Source: Heliocidaris tuberculata
Taxonomy: Eukaryota > Echinodermata > Echinoidea > Camarodonta > Echinometridae
Assembly (NCBI GenBank): GCA_025618425.1
Contig: CM046839.1
Location: 2,356,831 to 2,420,830 of the forward strand
DNA: 64,000 nucleotides
Reading direction: 5' to 3'
Below are positions 24,601-35,022 of this stretch, one piece after another; positions within the stretch are counted from its first letter, which is position 1; every line of letters begins with the position of its first letter. The notes under the pieces were generated by a model. It was not told where the DNA came from. It saw only the letters and a list, made by a program, of their open reading frames with translations, and searched no databases. Both the position numbers and the translations under genes were made by a program.

Positions 24601-26921
24601 TACATTTACAGAACTGTTTTTTTGTCGTAGAGGTGTCATCAATGTTGATACGAAGATAGCTGATCAATAGATTGATAGATTAGTTTGTTTTTCGATTGAC
24701 ATATCAATGTAGTTGTTGATTAGGTGATCAGCATGATTGATTTATTCTTTTATTGATATTTAATATCCTACAGGTTATCATTTCCCCTGTGGCTAATTAC
24801 CAACATCATCTTAATGAGCGGTGTTATATTCCACGGTCTCTCCATGCTGCTATTGACCGGTGGATGCATGCTTGGTGCAACCGTCATCTATGCTTCTATT
24901 AGATATGGATCTCACCTCTTCGTCCCGTTCTCTGCCGATCACATCTTACATTTCACCTATGGATGGTCATTTTATCTCTGCCTGGTTGGAGGTGAGATTA
25001 TAATCCAAACTAGACTAGCTTTTATCTTTTCAATAATCATCACTGTAGATTATTATTGTGTATACATAGTATGAATGCATAATTATTTCTATAAGTATAC
25101 CGTTAAACATATTCTTCCGTTGTTTTGTATGGACAATAAATATGAACCTAAACCATATTTATTATGAATATTATGCACCTTATTTATGTAATAAACATTA
25201 TCGTGATTATGAACTTTATTTATATTATAAAACTTATCAACCTTTTGAATGTTATGAACCTTATAAACTCCACCAACCTATATCTTGCTTATGGTTTATT
25301 GAACAGGTCTTGTGGCCGTCATCCTAGCCATCGTCGGCCTCGTCGTTCTCTTCTTCTTCCCTGATGAAAGTGAGGAATTCTTCGGCACCAAGGAGAATTT
25401 CACCGAAGAAAAAATCGAATACTACCACCGAAGGCCAAGGTCGGGAAGAACCATTAAGAAAGCGTGGATGATGTCGGCCAGTAAGGTGGAACAACTCAAA
25501 GGCGAAAAAGATATCCAGGTAGAGTCAGTGATTCATACATTTATTCTATTTCTCTCCCTCTCTCTCTCTCTCCCTCCCTTCTTTCTCTCCATTCCTTCTC
25601 CTCCCTCCCTTCCTATCCCCCTCTCTCTTTCTGTCAATCTCACTTTTCCCTCTCTCTGCATCTCTCTCCTTCCTCTCTCTTTCTTCCCTTCTGGGACCCC
25701 TCTTTGTCTCTTTTTCTCTCTCTGTCTCTCCGTGCATTCATTCATCCATGAACTATCAGGACTGCAAAGTCAATCTGTGATTGATTAGTTGGAAAGAAAA
25801 TAATATAAGAATTCATTCCTTCGCGATGATCTTACACCCAACGGAATTTATATATGACAGGGCGTGGAAATATTCTGCAAATAATGTGGAGCCTACTTTG
25901 TTATAATGTAAAGTTAAGAATGCCAGTGTCATATTGTTAATACATAAATACATTGTTCGTAGAAGTTAAACCCAAATTACAGGCTGCCAACTATCTAAAA
26001 TTGTTTAGACAGTTGGCGATTGAATAACATTCACACAGTAGTCTTTACATCCCGCAAGTGACAAGGTATATTAATCATTGCTTCAATATCATCCCCTTTT
26101 TTCTCTTTGTATTAAGCAGCGTCACAGTTTCATGTGTTGTAGAATCACAACTCAACAGGTTCAGAAAATTTGGAGTATTTCTCCCTCTTTTATTGACAAT
26201 GGTTCTCTTATTTTCAATTGCTATTCAGATGATATTCATATCATGCATTTATTATCGCCATAATGGGCTTAGCCTCAACAAGATCATATATATATACGGT
26301 CTTTTGCATTGCACTTACTTTCATTTACAAATATCTACATATAATGTATTTTGACATGCGTCGGCCCTTTCGTGATGTTTATGCAGTGAATTTAAACAAA
26401 CCCCTACTGACATGGAAATTTAAGTTATCGTTCATAAGTATCACATCGTTTGTTTTATTTAGACAATCAAAACAAGGCGAAATAGAAGGCTAACCATGGC
26501 TGATGCAACAGCTAATATGTTCCGACAAAAATCAAAGGTATAGTTTATTTAATCTCTTACTATTTTAACTTACTATCCTTACGTACTATTCTAACCCAGA
26601 CACTAAGAATACCAAGCTAATACCGATAAACATAGCTCTAACAATGCAATACAAATGGTGTTTAGACTTCTCACAAAATTAGAACGTCTTCAGGAATATT
26701 TTAAAAGAAAAATTGTTGCAATCAAACTTTTGATAAATAAAAAAGTGCTTGTAAATAAAAGTTTTGGCCATTGATAGTATCTCTGTTTTCCTTTCTTTTG
26801 ATAATTTGTGAAACTCTTACATTTTTTACTTACTTAAAATCTGTCATGTATACCGACTCTCATTTTAATTATCTGTCATGCATGTGATTTTATCTTTCAG
26901 GTTGTGGTTTGCGAAGAATAA
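15682..26921 (+). CDS. DUOXA: Dual oxidase maturation factor (DUOXA), nine exons
   Basis: ER-resident multipass protein that binds DUOX, allows its exit to the plasma membrane and forms part of the active complex. Exons by splice reading: 15682-15840, 19681-19738, 22369-22506, 22994-23104, 24053-24206, 24774-24991, 25307-25518, 26463-26537, 26901-26921; phases all agree and give 381 aa (vertebrate DUOXA about 320-345). Residues 1-53 hold the first helix and the family signature LLPGIRG. Exon 2 adds RLFVFCRITISLFIGASIM. Exons 3-4 form the extracellular loop with N-glycosylation sequons NVT and NIT and the family-like VNYNERF. Exon 5 has GLPYPILWVAEYF and YRLAGFYTAVLLW. Exons 6-7 hold three further helices, then a charged tail. 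The start ATG follows a possible 5'-UTR splice acceptor at 15651-15653. The last two short exons are the least certain. Confidence 0.92.
16440..16860. repeat. Dispersed repeat with an internal tandem unit of about 180 bp
   Basis: The block with GTGCAACGAGCCGTTATCTTT, CAAAGTTTTCGCGCTTC and CTCCCTGCGCCCACCCCTG at 16570-16675 recurs in diverged form at 16750-16855. The left edge AGGCGCGTAGCCAGAGG followed by C- and A-runs resembles the GGATCCGCCCC-type repeat seen near 15850 and 62400. Confidence 0.6.
16917..17293 (-). mobile_element. MITE of the ACCTGTTCACAAA family, interrupted by a second MITE
   Basis: Ends read TTAATAGACCTGTTCACAAA and the inverted CAGGTCTATTAA. The body matches copies at 23155-23393 and 60897-61131 in reverse orientation (TTGTTCTTGACAACCTGAAAG; AACCTGTTATTAATGAATG). 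It is split at 17044-17176 by a hairpin element. Confidence 0.8.
17044..17176. mobile_element. Hairpin MITE with GTTTCATCAAAC ends
   Basis: Left arm begins GGGTAGCGTTTCATCAAAC, right arm ends GTTTGATGAAACGATGCCC. The arms pair over about 55 bp (shared TTCAATGGGATGTCGGCGAA block) around a short centre near 17108-17115. It sits inside another MITE, so it is the younger insertion. Confidence 0.8.
18764..18999. repeat. 118 bp tandem duplication, two near-identical copies
   Basis: Units 18764-18881 and 18882-18999 differ by only about one base (GCCCTG versus GTCCTG). Each contains ACACTCAAAAACGTGTTGGG. An inverted partner of that end (CCCAACAAAA ... TTTTGAGGG) lies at about 19040-19083, so the duplication may be inside a MITE of about 290 bp. 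Confidence 0.85.
19739..22368 (+). other. DUOXA intron 2
   Basis: AT-rich intron. Apart from the foldback repeat at 21346-21701 and poly(G) at about 21330-21340, I see no supported feature. Confidence 0.6.
21346..21701. mobile_element. Foldback element built from repeated TTCGGAATTATGAAC motifs
   Basis: Left end CGTTTTTTCCGAAGGTTCGT, right end (reverse complement) CGTTTTCCCGAAGGTTCAT. The interior carries around ten degenerate copies of CATAATTCCGAAAATGAA or its complement, pointing towards a T-run at about 21582-21596. Non-coding inverted-repeat transposon derivative. Confidence 0.75.
22540..22770. repeat. Low-complexity and dispersed repeat in DUOXA intron 3
   Basis: CT-rich tract at about 22620-22710, then a GGGGCGTGCCCCAGTGCCCC...GCTACTGGA block resembling the GTAGC-type repeat edge near 16445. 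Boundaries approximate. Confidence 0.45.
23155..23393 (+). mobile_element. MITE of the ACCTGTTCACAAA family (copy in DUOXA intron 4)
   Basis: Starts ATACCTGTTTACAAAGTTATTC and ends TTTGTGAACAGGTCTAT. Body nearly collinear with 60897-61131. Begins about 50 bp after the exon 4 donor, so it sits entirely within the intron. Confidence 0.85.
25545..25740 (+). repeat. Pyrimidine-rich CT tract in DUOXA intron 7
   Basis: About 200 bp of TCTCTCTC/CCCTCC sequence, almost free of A on the + strand, beginning about 27 bases after the exon 7 donor. The RE-rich frames on the opposite strand are artefacts. Confidence 0.9.
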
Positions 26922-27300
26922 ATCATCCTCATTGTCATCATCCTCGTCTGTGGAGAACGTAAATTTTCTTAGTAAGCGACGAATTCCTGGAAACTTGAAG
27001 ATGAAAAGCTTTGAATAAACTGTTTAAACTGGACCCCTCTGCTGATTTGCCTCTGACATTGCATTTTAATCTTTGCCATTTTCTACCTCCAGTATTTTGT
27101 ACCTCTGACAATTTGACTTCTGACATTTGACCTCTGACATTTACCACTGACATTTTGACTTCTAGCATTTTACTATTGTCATTTTTATTTCTTACATTTT
27201 AGGCTACATCAAACTGTCTAAAAATACATTAAATCCCATTTAAGATTTGGTCAATGAATTATGTAAACATAAATAATAGACAGTTATTACAATAAACGCA
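26922..27300 (+). other. DUOXA 3' UTR with degenerate TCTGACATTT repeats
   Basis: After the TAA at 26919-26921, the segment 27043-27190 contains about ten imperfect copies of a unit of about 13 bp resembling CCTCTGACATTTG. AATAAA at 27291-27296 with GT-rich sequence downstream is the likely poly(A) signal. Extent inferred. Confidence 0.5.
27291..27296 (+). terminator. Candidate poly(A) signal AATAAA for DUOXA
   Basis: First canonical hexamer after the DUOXA stop on the coding strand, 370 bases downstream, followed by GTAAGTGTAATGGTGATC-type GT-rich sequence. Confidence 0.5.
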
Positions 27301-28616
27301 TTATACATTGTAAGTGTAATGGTGATCATTGTGTAGATGAATGATGCTAACTCCTGATTTCCTGTTTTGGAAATAAGATCTATTGATTTATAATTTCATG
27401 CTCATGAAATTACTGATGTAATATTTTTCTGAACTATTGACAATTAGTGGAAATTATTCTCTGTTTGTGGTGTTCTTTTTTTATTATGATAAAAACCCAA
27501 GGATGGTGTATGTCGTAAAAGAGGCACAACACTTTTGTTGTGATTGACAACTTTATTTAAACTGAAATAGGGTACTTGCCAAGATGTGTGTATGTATTTC
27601 TATTTGTATTTGTTATGAAAATAATATATTGACATTGTGCATTAATACATACATATTCTTTTTTAAACATAAGTGTAAAGGATATGAACAATCATATGAA
27701 ACTATTTGCAATGAGTATGAGTAATTGATGTAATTGGTGAATATGCAATTACGCAATTCAAATGTTCAGAAAAGCATATTTTTCTAATATTACAATCAAC
27801 GATAAATCAGATCATCATAAATATAATGTGTTGACACTTACTCTGCTTCAACAATATACCAAATGGCAAATCATTTACTCTGAAAATTGTGATAGCAATT
27901 AAATGACGTGTAAAATTGATATTAACTTAATTTAAGACAAAGTATGAATGTTCAGAAACGTATCTGAGAGAAATACATTTTACTGTAAATCATTTAATAA
28001 CACATATTCCTGTCACTGGGCAGACTTAAATTCCTCTAAAAATATTGTACAAGTGCAAAATAGAGACATACATACAGATACAAATTGTGGTAAATCATTT
28101 AAGACAATACTCTTACTATATCAACTGGATGACACATATATAATCAGTGGTAATGATGTGAAATGTAGCAATATTAGGGAAAAAATAAACTTCATGCATT
28201 TATTATTTTTATTGTTACCTATTCTGAACTGAAAATGCGTAACATTCATAGGATCGCAATTTGAAAAGACGAATATAGTTTTTAACCTGTGTCACTTTAC
28301 ATCGATTTTTATTTAAAAATGTGCAGTATGTAGATCTTACTATAAGCAATATATGATTTATCAAAATATGATTAAGGTTCATTATAAATTGACTGAAACA
28401 AAATTTGGGCTAAAGCCGGGATAGTACGATTTTTATGTCTCATCAGGGTATCGAGGCACTGTATTTTTTCCCCTCCAATTATTTCGTTATTTTGAAATGT
28501 GTTCATACAACTGCTGTAAATAAAAAAGTTTTAAGTAAGAGTGAATTCATATCATTGCTTAAATGATCATTTGTTTACCATTATCTAAGTGTGAGTGTTC
28601 ATGAATGATATTTGGC
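27301..28616. other. Intergenic stretch, no gene seen
   Basis: AT-rich, unique-looking sequence between DUOXA and the TAG array. The frame at 27948-28232 shows no recognisable domain or codon pattern. Confidence 0.5.
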
Positions 28617-28679
28617 TTGAAATGAGTGGTGGTGGTGATGGTGGTGGTGGTAGTACATGTAGTAGTAGTAGTAGTAGTA

Positions 28680-28742
<63 letters not shown>

Positions 28743-28744
28743 TT

Positions 28745-28820
<76 letters not shown>

Positions 28821-28846
28821 AGTAGTAGTAGTAGGAGAAGGAGGAG
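28617..28846. repeat. (TAG)n trinucleotide array, about 200 bp
   Basis: GTG/GTA units pass into an almost pure TAG/GTA array with a few GGT, TTG and AG slips. All frames across it (poly-Val, poly-Tyr, poly-Leu, poly-Thr) are artefacts. Confidence 0.97.
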
Positions 28847-28849
28847 TAC

Positions 28850-30640
28850 ATAATAGTAAAAATAGGACATGTAGTTTAGTCATGAATAATATTTTCTTTC
28901 CTTTCATCCTCATTTTTTCTCCACCTGCTTCAAAGCAAAACCATTCAGGAATTCTTTCTCTGTACCCCACCTCCATGGGTCATATGCTCTCTCCTGCTAC
29001 AATTTGACCTTACCAGTTTCTTATTCGAAACATATTTTCAACTCTCTTTCTCCTTCTCGCTATCAACACCCTTTTCCTTTCTCCACTTACTTGAAACAAA
29101 CTCTCTCTTCTTTCAGATTGCTCTTACTGCAAACTTTCTCTCCCCCTCTTCGTTATTCGGAATAACCTTTACTCTCTCTCTCTCTCTCCCTATCCACGAG
29201 CCCCATTCTCTGCTTTCTATTTACAACAAATCTTCTCTCATTTTGGTCCACTCTTTCTCCATCTACACAGTATACCTCTGCATCTGTGCCTGCCCTTTCT
29301 CTGTCTCTGTCTTTTTTTTTCTCTCTCTCTCTCCCGAATGTATTTGAACATCCACGTATCTCTATTTGTTCACCTCCTTTCAAATCTCAATCTCTGTGGC
29401 AAGAAGCAGGCTAAATTGCTTTCATTACCTTTTCTGACGTTTATTCTAGTAAAAAGAACAAATACTCTTTTCTTCGGCTAGAGTATCTTAAAATGACACA
29501 AAACAATCAATCATGAATCCATTCCTGGAATGGTTCTCTGATCGGTTTGAATATCTTAAACTCACTAGTAAAAAAAAAGAAGCCAATTCAAATTGATATT
29601 TCATTAATTTGGTAGTTTGATAGTGAAGTCATGATCTTAGACAGTTTAAAGTATCAGGCACGTGTTTCCTAATGTAATACCTACTTCCTTAATATGAAAA
29701 AAAGGAGATTATGTCATCCAAGTATTATAATGATAATATTACCCTCATCGCTCAAGACATAGACAGAATGAGGAAGATGGCAGATTGCTTCGAATGCAGT
29801 CTTTTCTCTCCAAAATCAACATGCTCTAGTTGGGGCAATCACACTGTGAACATTTCAGAAAGTAAGAGAATGAAATTACCATCTCAATAAGTTGACTCTG
29901 GCCATTTTGTATCATTATCATACCTAAATAATAGGTAACCATTTTCATATACATGTATAAATGTATTCTGTGGGTCAATCTCAGTAAGTTGTACCAATCT
30001 CTCAAGAATATTTTTCTCTTTAAACTTGTTTATTACAAGGTATTACGAGGTTCCTAAGAGTTTTAGTAAAATAAAGAGCCGTCCATGAATAACTCATCTC
30101 CATGGACACAAACATTTCACTAGGATACTCGATGCTTCACCTGCTCTTTACTTCATCATACAATCATTCTTCATAATTAACAATTCAACATCACAGCCAG
30201 CAAAGAATATCCATAAAAAGTATAAGCTGTCAACTTCATATTTCCCTCATATGATTCAGCCAAACAATTCTGTGATGATATATGGACTGCCTCGTACCAT
30301 TTTATAAAATATATACCACTTTTTTGGTACCATTTAGCACTGGCATTACCCTTTACACTTTCTAGGTAGTCAATATTAACTTCTGCCTATTTACTTTGGC
30401 TCAATCAATTTATAACACTTTCGCTCTGATGGTGAGAGGCTCAACAGTTTGAAATCAGAAAACATCTGCTGAGATTCATGGCGATGCTACTGTTATTTCC
30501 AGTCAGAGATTCTAAATATTTAGACATCTGTATGCTCTCCTAAGGCACAAGCTACTGTTGTTTCCAGTCTCACTAGCTGGAAGTTTTTCAATTCCTCGAC
30601 GAGATTCTCAGTTTTGTAACATCCAGTCAATCTCTAGTGC
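28850..30640. other. Intergenic stretch with CT-rich segments, no gene seen
   Basis: 29030-29400 is strongly pyrimidine-rich (CTCTCTCTC, TTTCTCT). The rest is AT-rich. No exon or RNA gene recognised. The downstream edge may include the MED30 3' UTR, which is transcribed from the opposite strand. Confidence 0.5.
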
Positions 30641-30649
30641 TAGAAATAG

Positions 30650-31085
30650 TGTCAAACGTCAATGGTATCTTTTTAACAGTACATTAGTAAATAACGATTC
30701 AACCTCAAAAAAAATAAATCTGTAACCTTGCTCAAACAATTCGGGTGATAACTTATGTATTTAATCTGCGACATGAAACGAATCCTGCAATTTGTAATCA
30801 TTTTCTGTTAGTGGTTTTAAGAATTCGGCTAGAAACTTGCCTATGTGATAGTATATAGTCCCAATTTTATCGATGATTGGTCGAAACTTGGGTAACTCAT
30901 TAAATTCTTTATGAGTCTTTGGAAGTCCATGCGCCTGTCTGTTCTTGGGTTGCATCTCATTGTATTCATCCTCGGTTATTTCATCATGGTTGAGGAGTGT
31001 GCCAAGGTATTGCTGGACTGTGTTGAGCCGTCGTAGAGTTGAATCAGAAGAGAAATCTCTGTCATAACACTTTCTGGGGGGCGTT
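30650..31085 (-). mobile_element. Penelope-like element RT fragment
   Basis: On the - strand, 31120-30761 encodes AHGLPKTHKE, FRPIIDKIGTIYYHIGKFL and LKPLTEND. After a stop, the same frame continues with ELFEQGYRFIFFEVESLFTN, matching the FVSFDVxSLFTNVPL block of Penelope-like reverse transcriptases. At least two stops interrupt the frame, and no endonuclease part is visible. It abuts a MITE at 31075-31215. It is not a host exon. Confidence 0.8.
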
Positions 31086-31215
31086 TCATCAAGTGTCTTG
31101 TCAGTGATTTTTACCGACAAATTTGCTCTCAGCCAATCAGATGGAAGGATTTCAGTAGCTTTTATAACAGTTATTGCAACTTGTCAAAGATGAAAAGTTT
31201 TATGAAACAGGGCCC
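31075..31215. mobile_element. Foldback MITE, GTTTCATMAA family (copy 1)
   Basis: Left end GGGGGGCGTTTCATCAAGTG, right end GTTTTATGAAACAGGGCCC. The centre has the CCAATCAGAT and TTCAGTAGCTT blocks shared with copies at 42943-43080 and 50262-50409. Confidence 0.8.
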
Positions 31216-31365
31216 TGACGAGATGTTCACTTTCCCTTACAGTCAGGCAGTCTCAATACCTGAACATCTCTATCCTCCCCAATGAAATTCACACTACCGA
31301 TCTTTCCTGGTGATCATTGACAGTCATGGTAACTCACACTCTCTCTGATTGGAGTCATATCATTA

Positions 31366-33560
31366 TCATTTCCAGTCAGATGCTGAATGTCTCATAGCAA
31401 GCATAGTGTTAATATCCCACATGAGTGCTCTCATCTGTTCCATCACTTGTCTCAGCTGGTGATTCTTAGCTTGTAATTGCTACAAAGGGACAAAGAGAAG
31501 GAAGAAGAGTAAGAGAGAGAGAAAGAGAAAACAAAAATCGGTTGAATAATAATCATAGCTCTAGTCAAGCTTCCTTGCGGTGCTCAAGCATTCACGAAAT
31601 AGCTTCCTACCAGTAGTAATATATTTTATCTGGATCAAGAGTGGCAAATACAGATTAACATCTTTCAAAAGTGATATATGGATCAGTGAGTAGGTATTAT
31701 CATTTGGAAAAAAAATGGACATATATCTAGTTCAATGCTGGGATCTTCAATATCAATCCCCATCAACAAAAAAATTCATGAGGATTTAATGTTACATTTC
31801 GAAAAAAAAACACAATTTGAAACGAACAGAGCGATAAAGATGATGAGTACTCCTTTTATCCCAGTGATATCATTATAAAATAGTTACATGGTATAACTGA
31901 ACAGAGTTTTAAAAGTATGTAGTGAACTTAATGTATATTTCATCCTTCTATTTTGCAGTTTATTGCAAATCACAAGTTAAATGCATGAGATTAACTGAAC
32001 ACTTTCAGCTCTATCAAAACAATAACATGAAAAATTGAAAGAAAAGAAAAGGAAGAAAGCTATCCACAGAAAAACCCACCTCCATCAAGTGTAGCCTTTC
32101 ATCATTCAAATACTGTGCTTTCTCTCTTGATCCTAGGGCTATTAGATCTTTACTGCTGATTACATCTTTCCACATGATGAGATCCTGGGAGAAAAAAAAA
32201 GAAATTACAAAATTTATCATAACTCCTATACATATATCATTTGTAAGCAAAACCAGAATGAGAAAATAACCCAACCTTAGGTCAAGTTGCTGTGATTAAA
32301 AGTAAATACATCAGATAAAAGGTTTTGTGAAAATTTGAGTAATACCTGACAAATACTCTAATTATTGCTTTGAATGAAAACCTAACATCTGAAAAAGATG
32401 TGTGAAAAAGACCAATCAGGAACATTCTCAAATATCAAAGAGATGTATCATGACAACTAATAATCATCAATGGAAGCGCAGGTACCAAAGATAGTTTTCA
32501 GTTATGAGCATTGTTTTTTTTATTTCTGGGAGTAGTTGCCATAGACTCATAATAAACACATACAATTCTGAACTCACTTCACTTGGTGTGTGTGTACCGC
32601 TGGCTGTGTGCACTCCACTCGATATCTGGATACATTTGTCATAGAGCAGTCGTAACTTCTTGAAGTGAACCTCTATGTGCTTGGTAATATCTTGTAGCTT
32701 GGCTATCTTATCCTGATGACTCTGTTGGGTGTTACTTCTCCCATTAGGAAGCTGGAAGTGAGGAGAGGAACAGTGGATTATAGGTTTGTTACAAGGACCA
32801 ATTTGGTGTTCAGACTTCTGCTCATGGTTCCGACTTTAAACATCCACCTTGAATCATGTAATATTGTTGCATGACTGATATTACTCCCATCATGTATTAA
32901 AATCAATTTGTGAACAAAATACAGAATATATTCAGAAGTGACATCAATTTGTCCAGATTTCTGTTTCTATCAATAAACAGAATAAAAGAAGAAGTAAAAG
33001 AAGAAGAAGAAGAGGAAGAAGTAAAAGAAGAAGAAGAGGAAGAAGAAGAGGAAGAAGTAGAAGAAGAAGAAGAAGAAGAAGAAGAAGAAGAAGAAGAAGA
33101 AAAAGAAGAAGAAAAAGAAGAAGAAAAAGAAGAAGAAGAAAAAGAAGAAGAAGAAGAAGAAGCTGGGTTTCAACACACCAGAATTAAAGTATTCATATAT
33201 TTTACATAGTATTGCCTATCTTTTCATACCAAATATTAATACAAAGAATACAAATCAAAATATCAAAATATTAAAAAGAGTAATTTCAATCATAAGTATT
33301 TATTATCTGAACTCCTGTAACTTCATTATCTACACTTTTCTAATTGTAATGATTAGAACATGTAATTAAGTAGTAGAATTTGTTTGCAGATCCAAGCAGA
33401 AGCAGAATTAGACTCCTACCTGAACTCCTTTGAGGTTACTGAACATATCCTGGGTTTCTGTCACAAGATCCTGTACAGTCTCCTGTCCCATACGACAGAG
33501 TGATGCAGCATTCACCTCCTTGGTTGAAGAACCTCCTAGCGATTGCCCTACACCAGACAT
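31366..33560 (-). CDS. MED30: Mediator complex subunit 30, four exons
   Basis: Metazoan head-module subunit of Mediator, bridging transcription factors and RNA polymerase II in the nucleus. Exons on the - strand: 33560-33420, 32751-32578, 32184-32080, 31479-31366, all phase 0 with GT/AG borders, giving 177 aa (human 178). Exon 1 has the family signature TKEVNAASLCRMGQETVQDL (residues 13-32). Exon 2 has LPNGRSNTQQSHQDKIAKLQ and HFKKLRLLYDKC (48-105). Exon 4 has QLQAKNHQLRQVMEQMRALM and WDINTMLAMR, the helical C-terminal block (141-177). The third exon aligns with the loop and the start of the last coiled coil. Start chosen as the first in-frame ATG, with a typical short N-terminus. Head-to-head with LINS1. 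Confidence 0.94.
32986..33162. repeat. (GAA)n purine array in MED30 intron 1
   Basis: AGA/GAA run of about 175 bp with GTA and AAA slips. Poly-Glu and poly-Phe frames are artefacts. Confidence 0.97.
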
Positions 33561-35022
33561 GATTATTTACTCCTTCACAAAATGCTGATGACAGCTGTAT
33601 TGGGAGAAATAAAGAAAAAATCAATACATAAATGCAAATACATCCTAAGATGAAGAAAGTCTTGATTACACTATTGAAAAAAGTAAAAAAGGAGAGTCTC
33701 CATCTAGGCATTCTAGCATCACAAGCAACCCACACATATTCAAGACTTTAGTCTTAATTTATTTTGAAATAGATTGATTAGCAAAGTTACAATTCCAAAG
33801 CAATAATGGGATCCTTCCAGAGTTTTTTCTCCCACTTGTTTCATACATGGATTGGCAATCACATGTGCAAAACAACTGAAAAACAGCTTGAAAAATGAGG
33901 GCTACGGATTAGCAATGACAATGTTCAATATTGAAAAATGTAAGTTCATCAAATGCATTTGACATGTGCAACTTGAGGCATAGGCATACTGAGTGATACT
34001 CCATACACAGAATTGAATACGTGGGCACACATTGTGACAAGACTTTGACAAAGGGGAAAGTACATTAGTGTTTACACGGCTATATTACTGGTTTTAGCTT
34101 TACTCACCAATCACTTTCATACCGAATAATAATTACCTTATCAGATACCGCTCTTTCAGTAGTTGAACATCCAAGAATGGTAACAAAATGTCAAATTAGG
34201 GAGCTGAGTTGAGCCTGACTGAGATGAACTGAGCCGAGTTCAGGAATTGAGCGAGGAATTGGTGCGTGATCTTCGAATTGTGAGAATAGACGAAGATATT
34301 CAGAGGTCTGTAGCTTCTTTCTCTTTATTCTGTACTTTTAAGTACTGCCAAATATCTTATAAACAATCAAACCCATTAAAATTATGAAATGTTCTTCATA
34401 TTTCGTCAAAAAAAGTAATGTAAAATGGACGGGAACCATTTAATATGCTAAACTACAGCCCCACATACTCTAAATTGTGTATGGTTAAGGTTCACAATAG
34501 GCTATGCCTATGCCTATGGTGTCTCTAAAATGAATGTGCTGTTATTAGTGTTAAGTTTGATGCACCAGGCCATGATGAAATGTTTGGGAGCTCAAGAAAA
34601 ATGTCTTTTAACAAATTAGATTTGTAGGTACCGTAATTTTGGCACCTGATTTGCAGGGATTGCATATACAAAATGATCTTTACTTGAATTAAATGCATTG
34701 AAAAGGAGCGAAATTTCTTCTTTAGCACTAGGCTATATCTTTGCTCAAAAATTTAAAGCAGTTTACTTTTATGCCAAATTTAATGAATTTACCAAGGGAA
34801 ATTTATTAATGTCTCATTACTTTTTTTTTTTGGGGGGGGGGGGGGGGTTGTTGGGGTATGGTGTTAGGCAATGAAGATTTCTTTATGCTGTGACTAATGC
34901 TTGATGGAGTTTTTTAGTTTCTTTGAATGAAGTTTTCTTTTCTTTTTGCTTACAGGGCTGCATTAGATATACACACATAATATGAGCATCACTTGTCTTG
35001 ACCAGGAAAAAGCAACTATGCT
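33561..35022. promoter_or_regulatory. Shared 5' region of MED30 (-) and LINS1 (+)
   Basis: The two start codons point away from each other across 1.46 kb. A possible 5'-UTR acceptor (TTTGCTTACAG at 34945-34955) precedes the LINS1 start, so LINS1 may have an upstream non-coding exon. A G-run lies at 34832-34848. No clear TATA box. Bidirectional promoter use is inference from orientation. Confidence 0.5.

Noticed and set aside
25533..25745. Arg/Glu-rich reading frames on the - strand
   Set aside because: Artefact of the CT tract in DUOXA intron 7.
28559..28976. Long Tyr/Thr/Leu/Val homopolymer reading frames
   Set aside because: All frames are translations of the TAG trinucleotide array; composition leaves no stop in several frames.
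30761..31120. A possible extra MED30 exon or separate host gene
   Set aside because: The peptide matches Penelope-like reverse transcriptase and the frame carries stops beyond it; MED30 already ends with its own stop at 31366.
32910..33209. Poly-glutamate protein, and poly-phenylalanine on the other strand
   Set aside because: GAA array within MED30 intron 1; no splice support.
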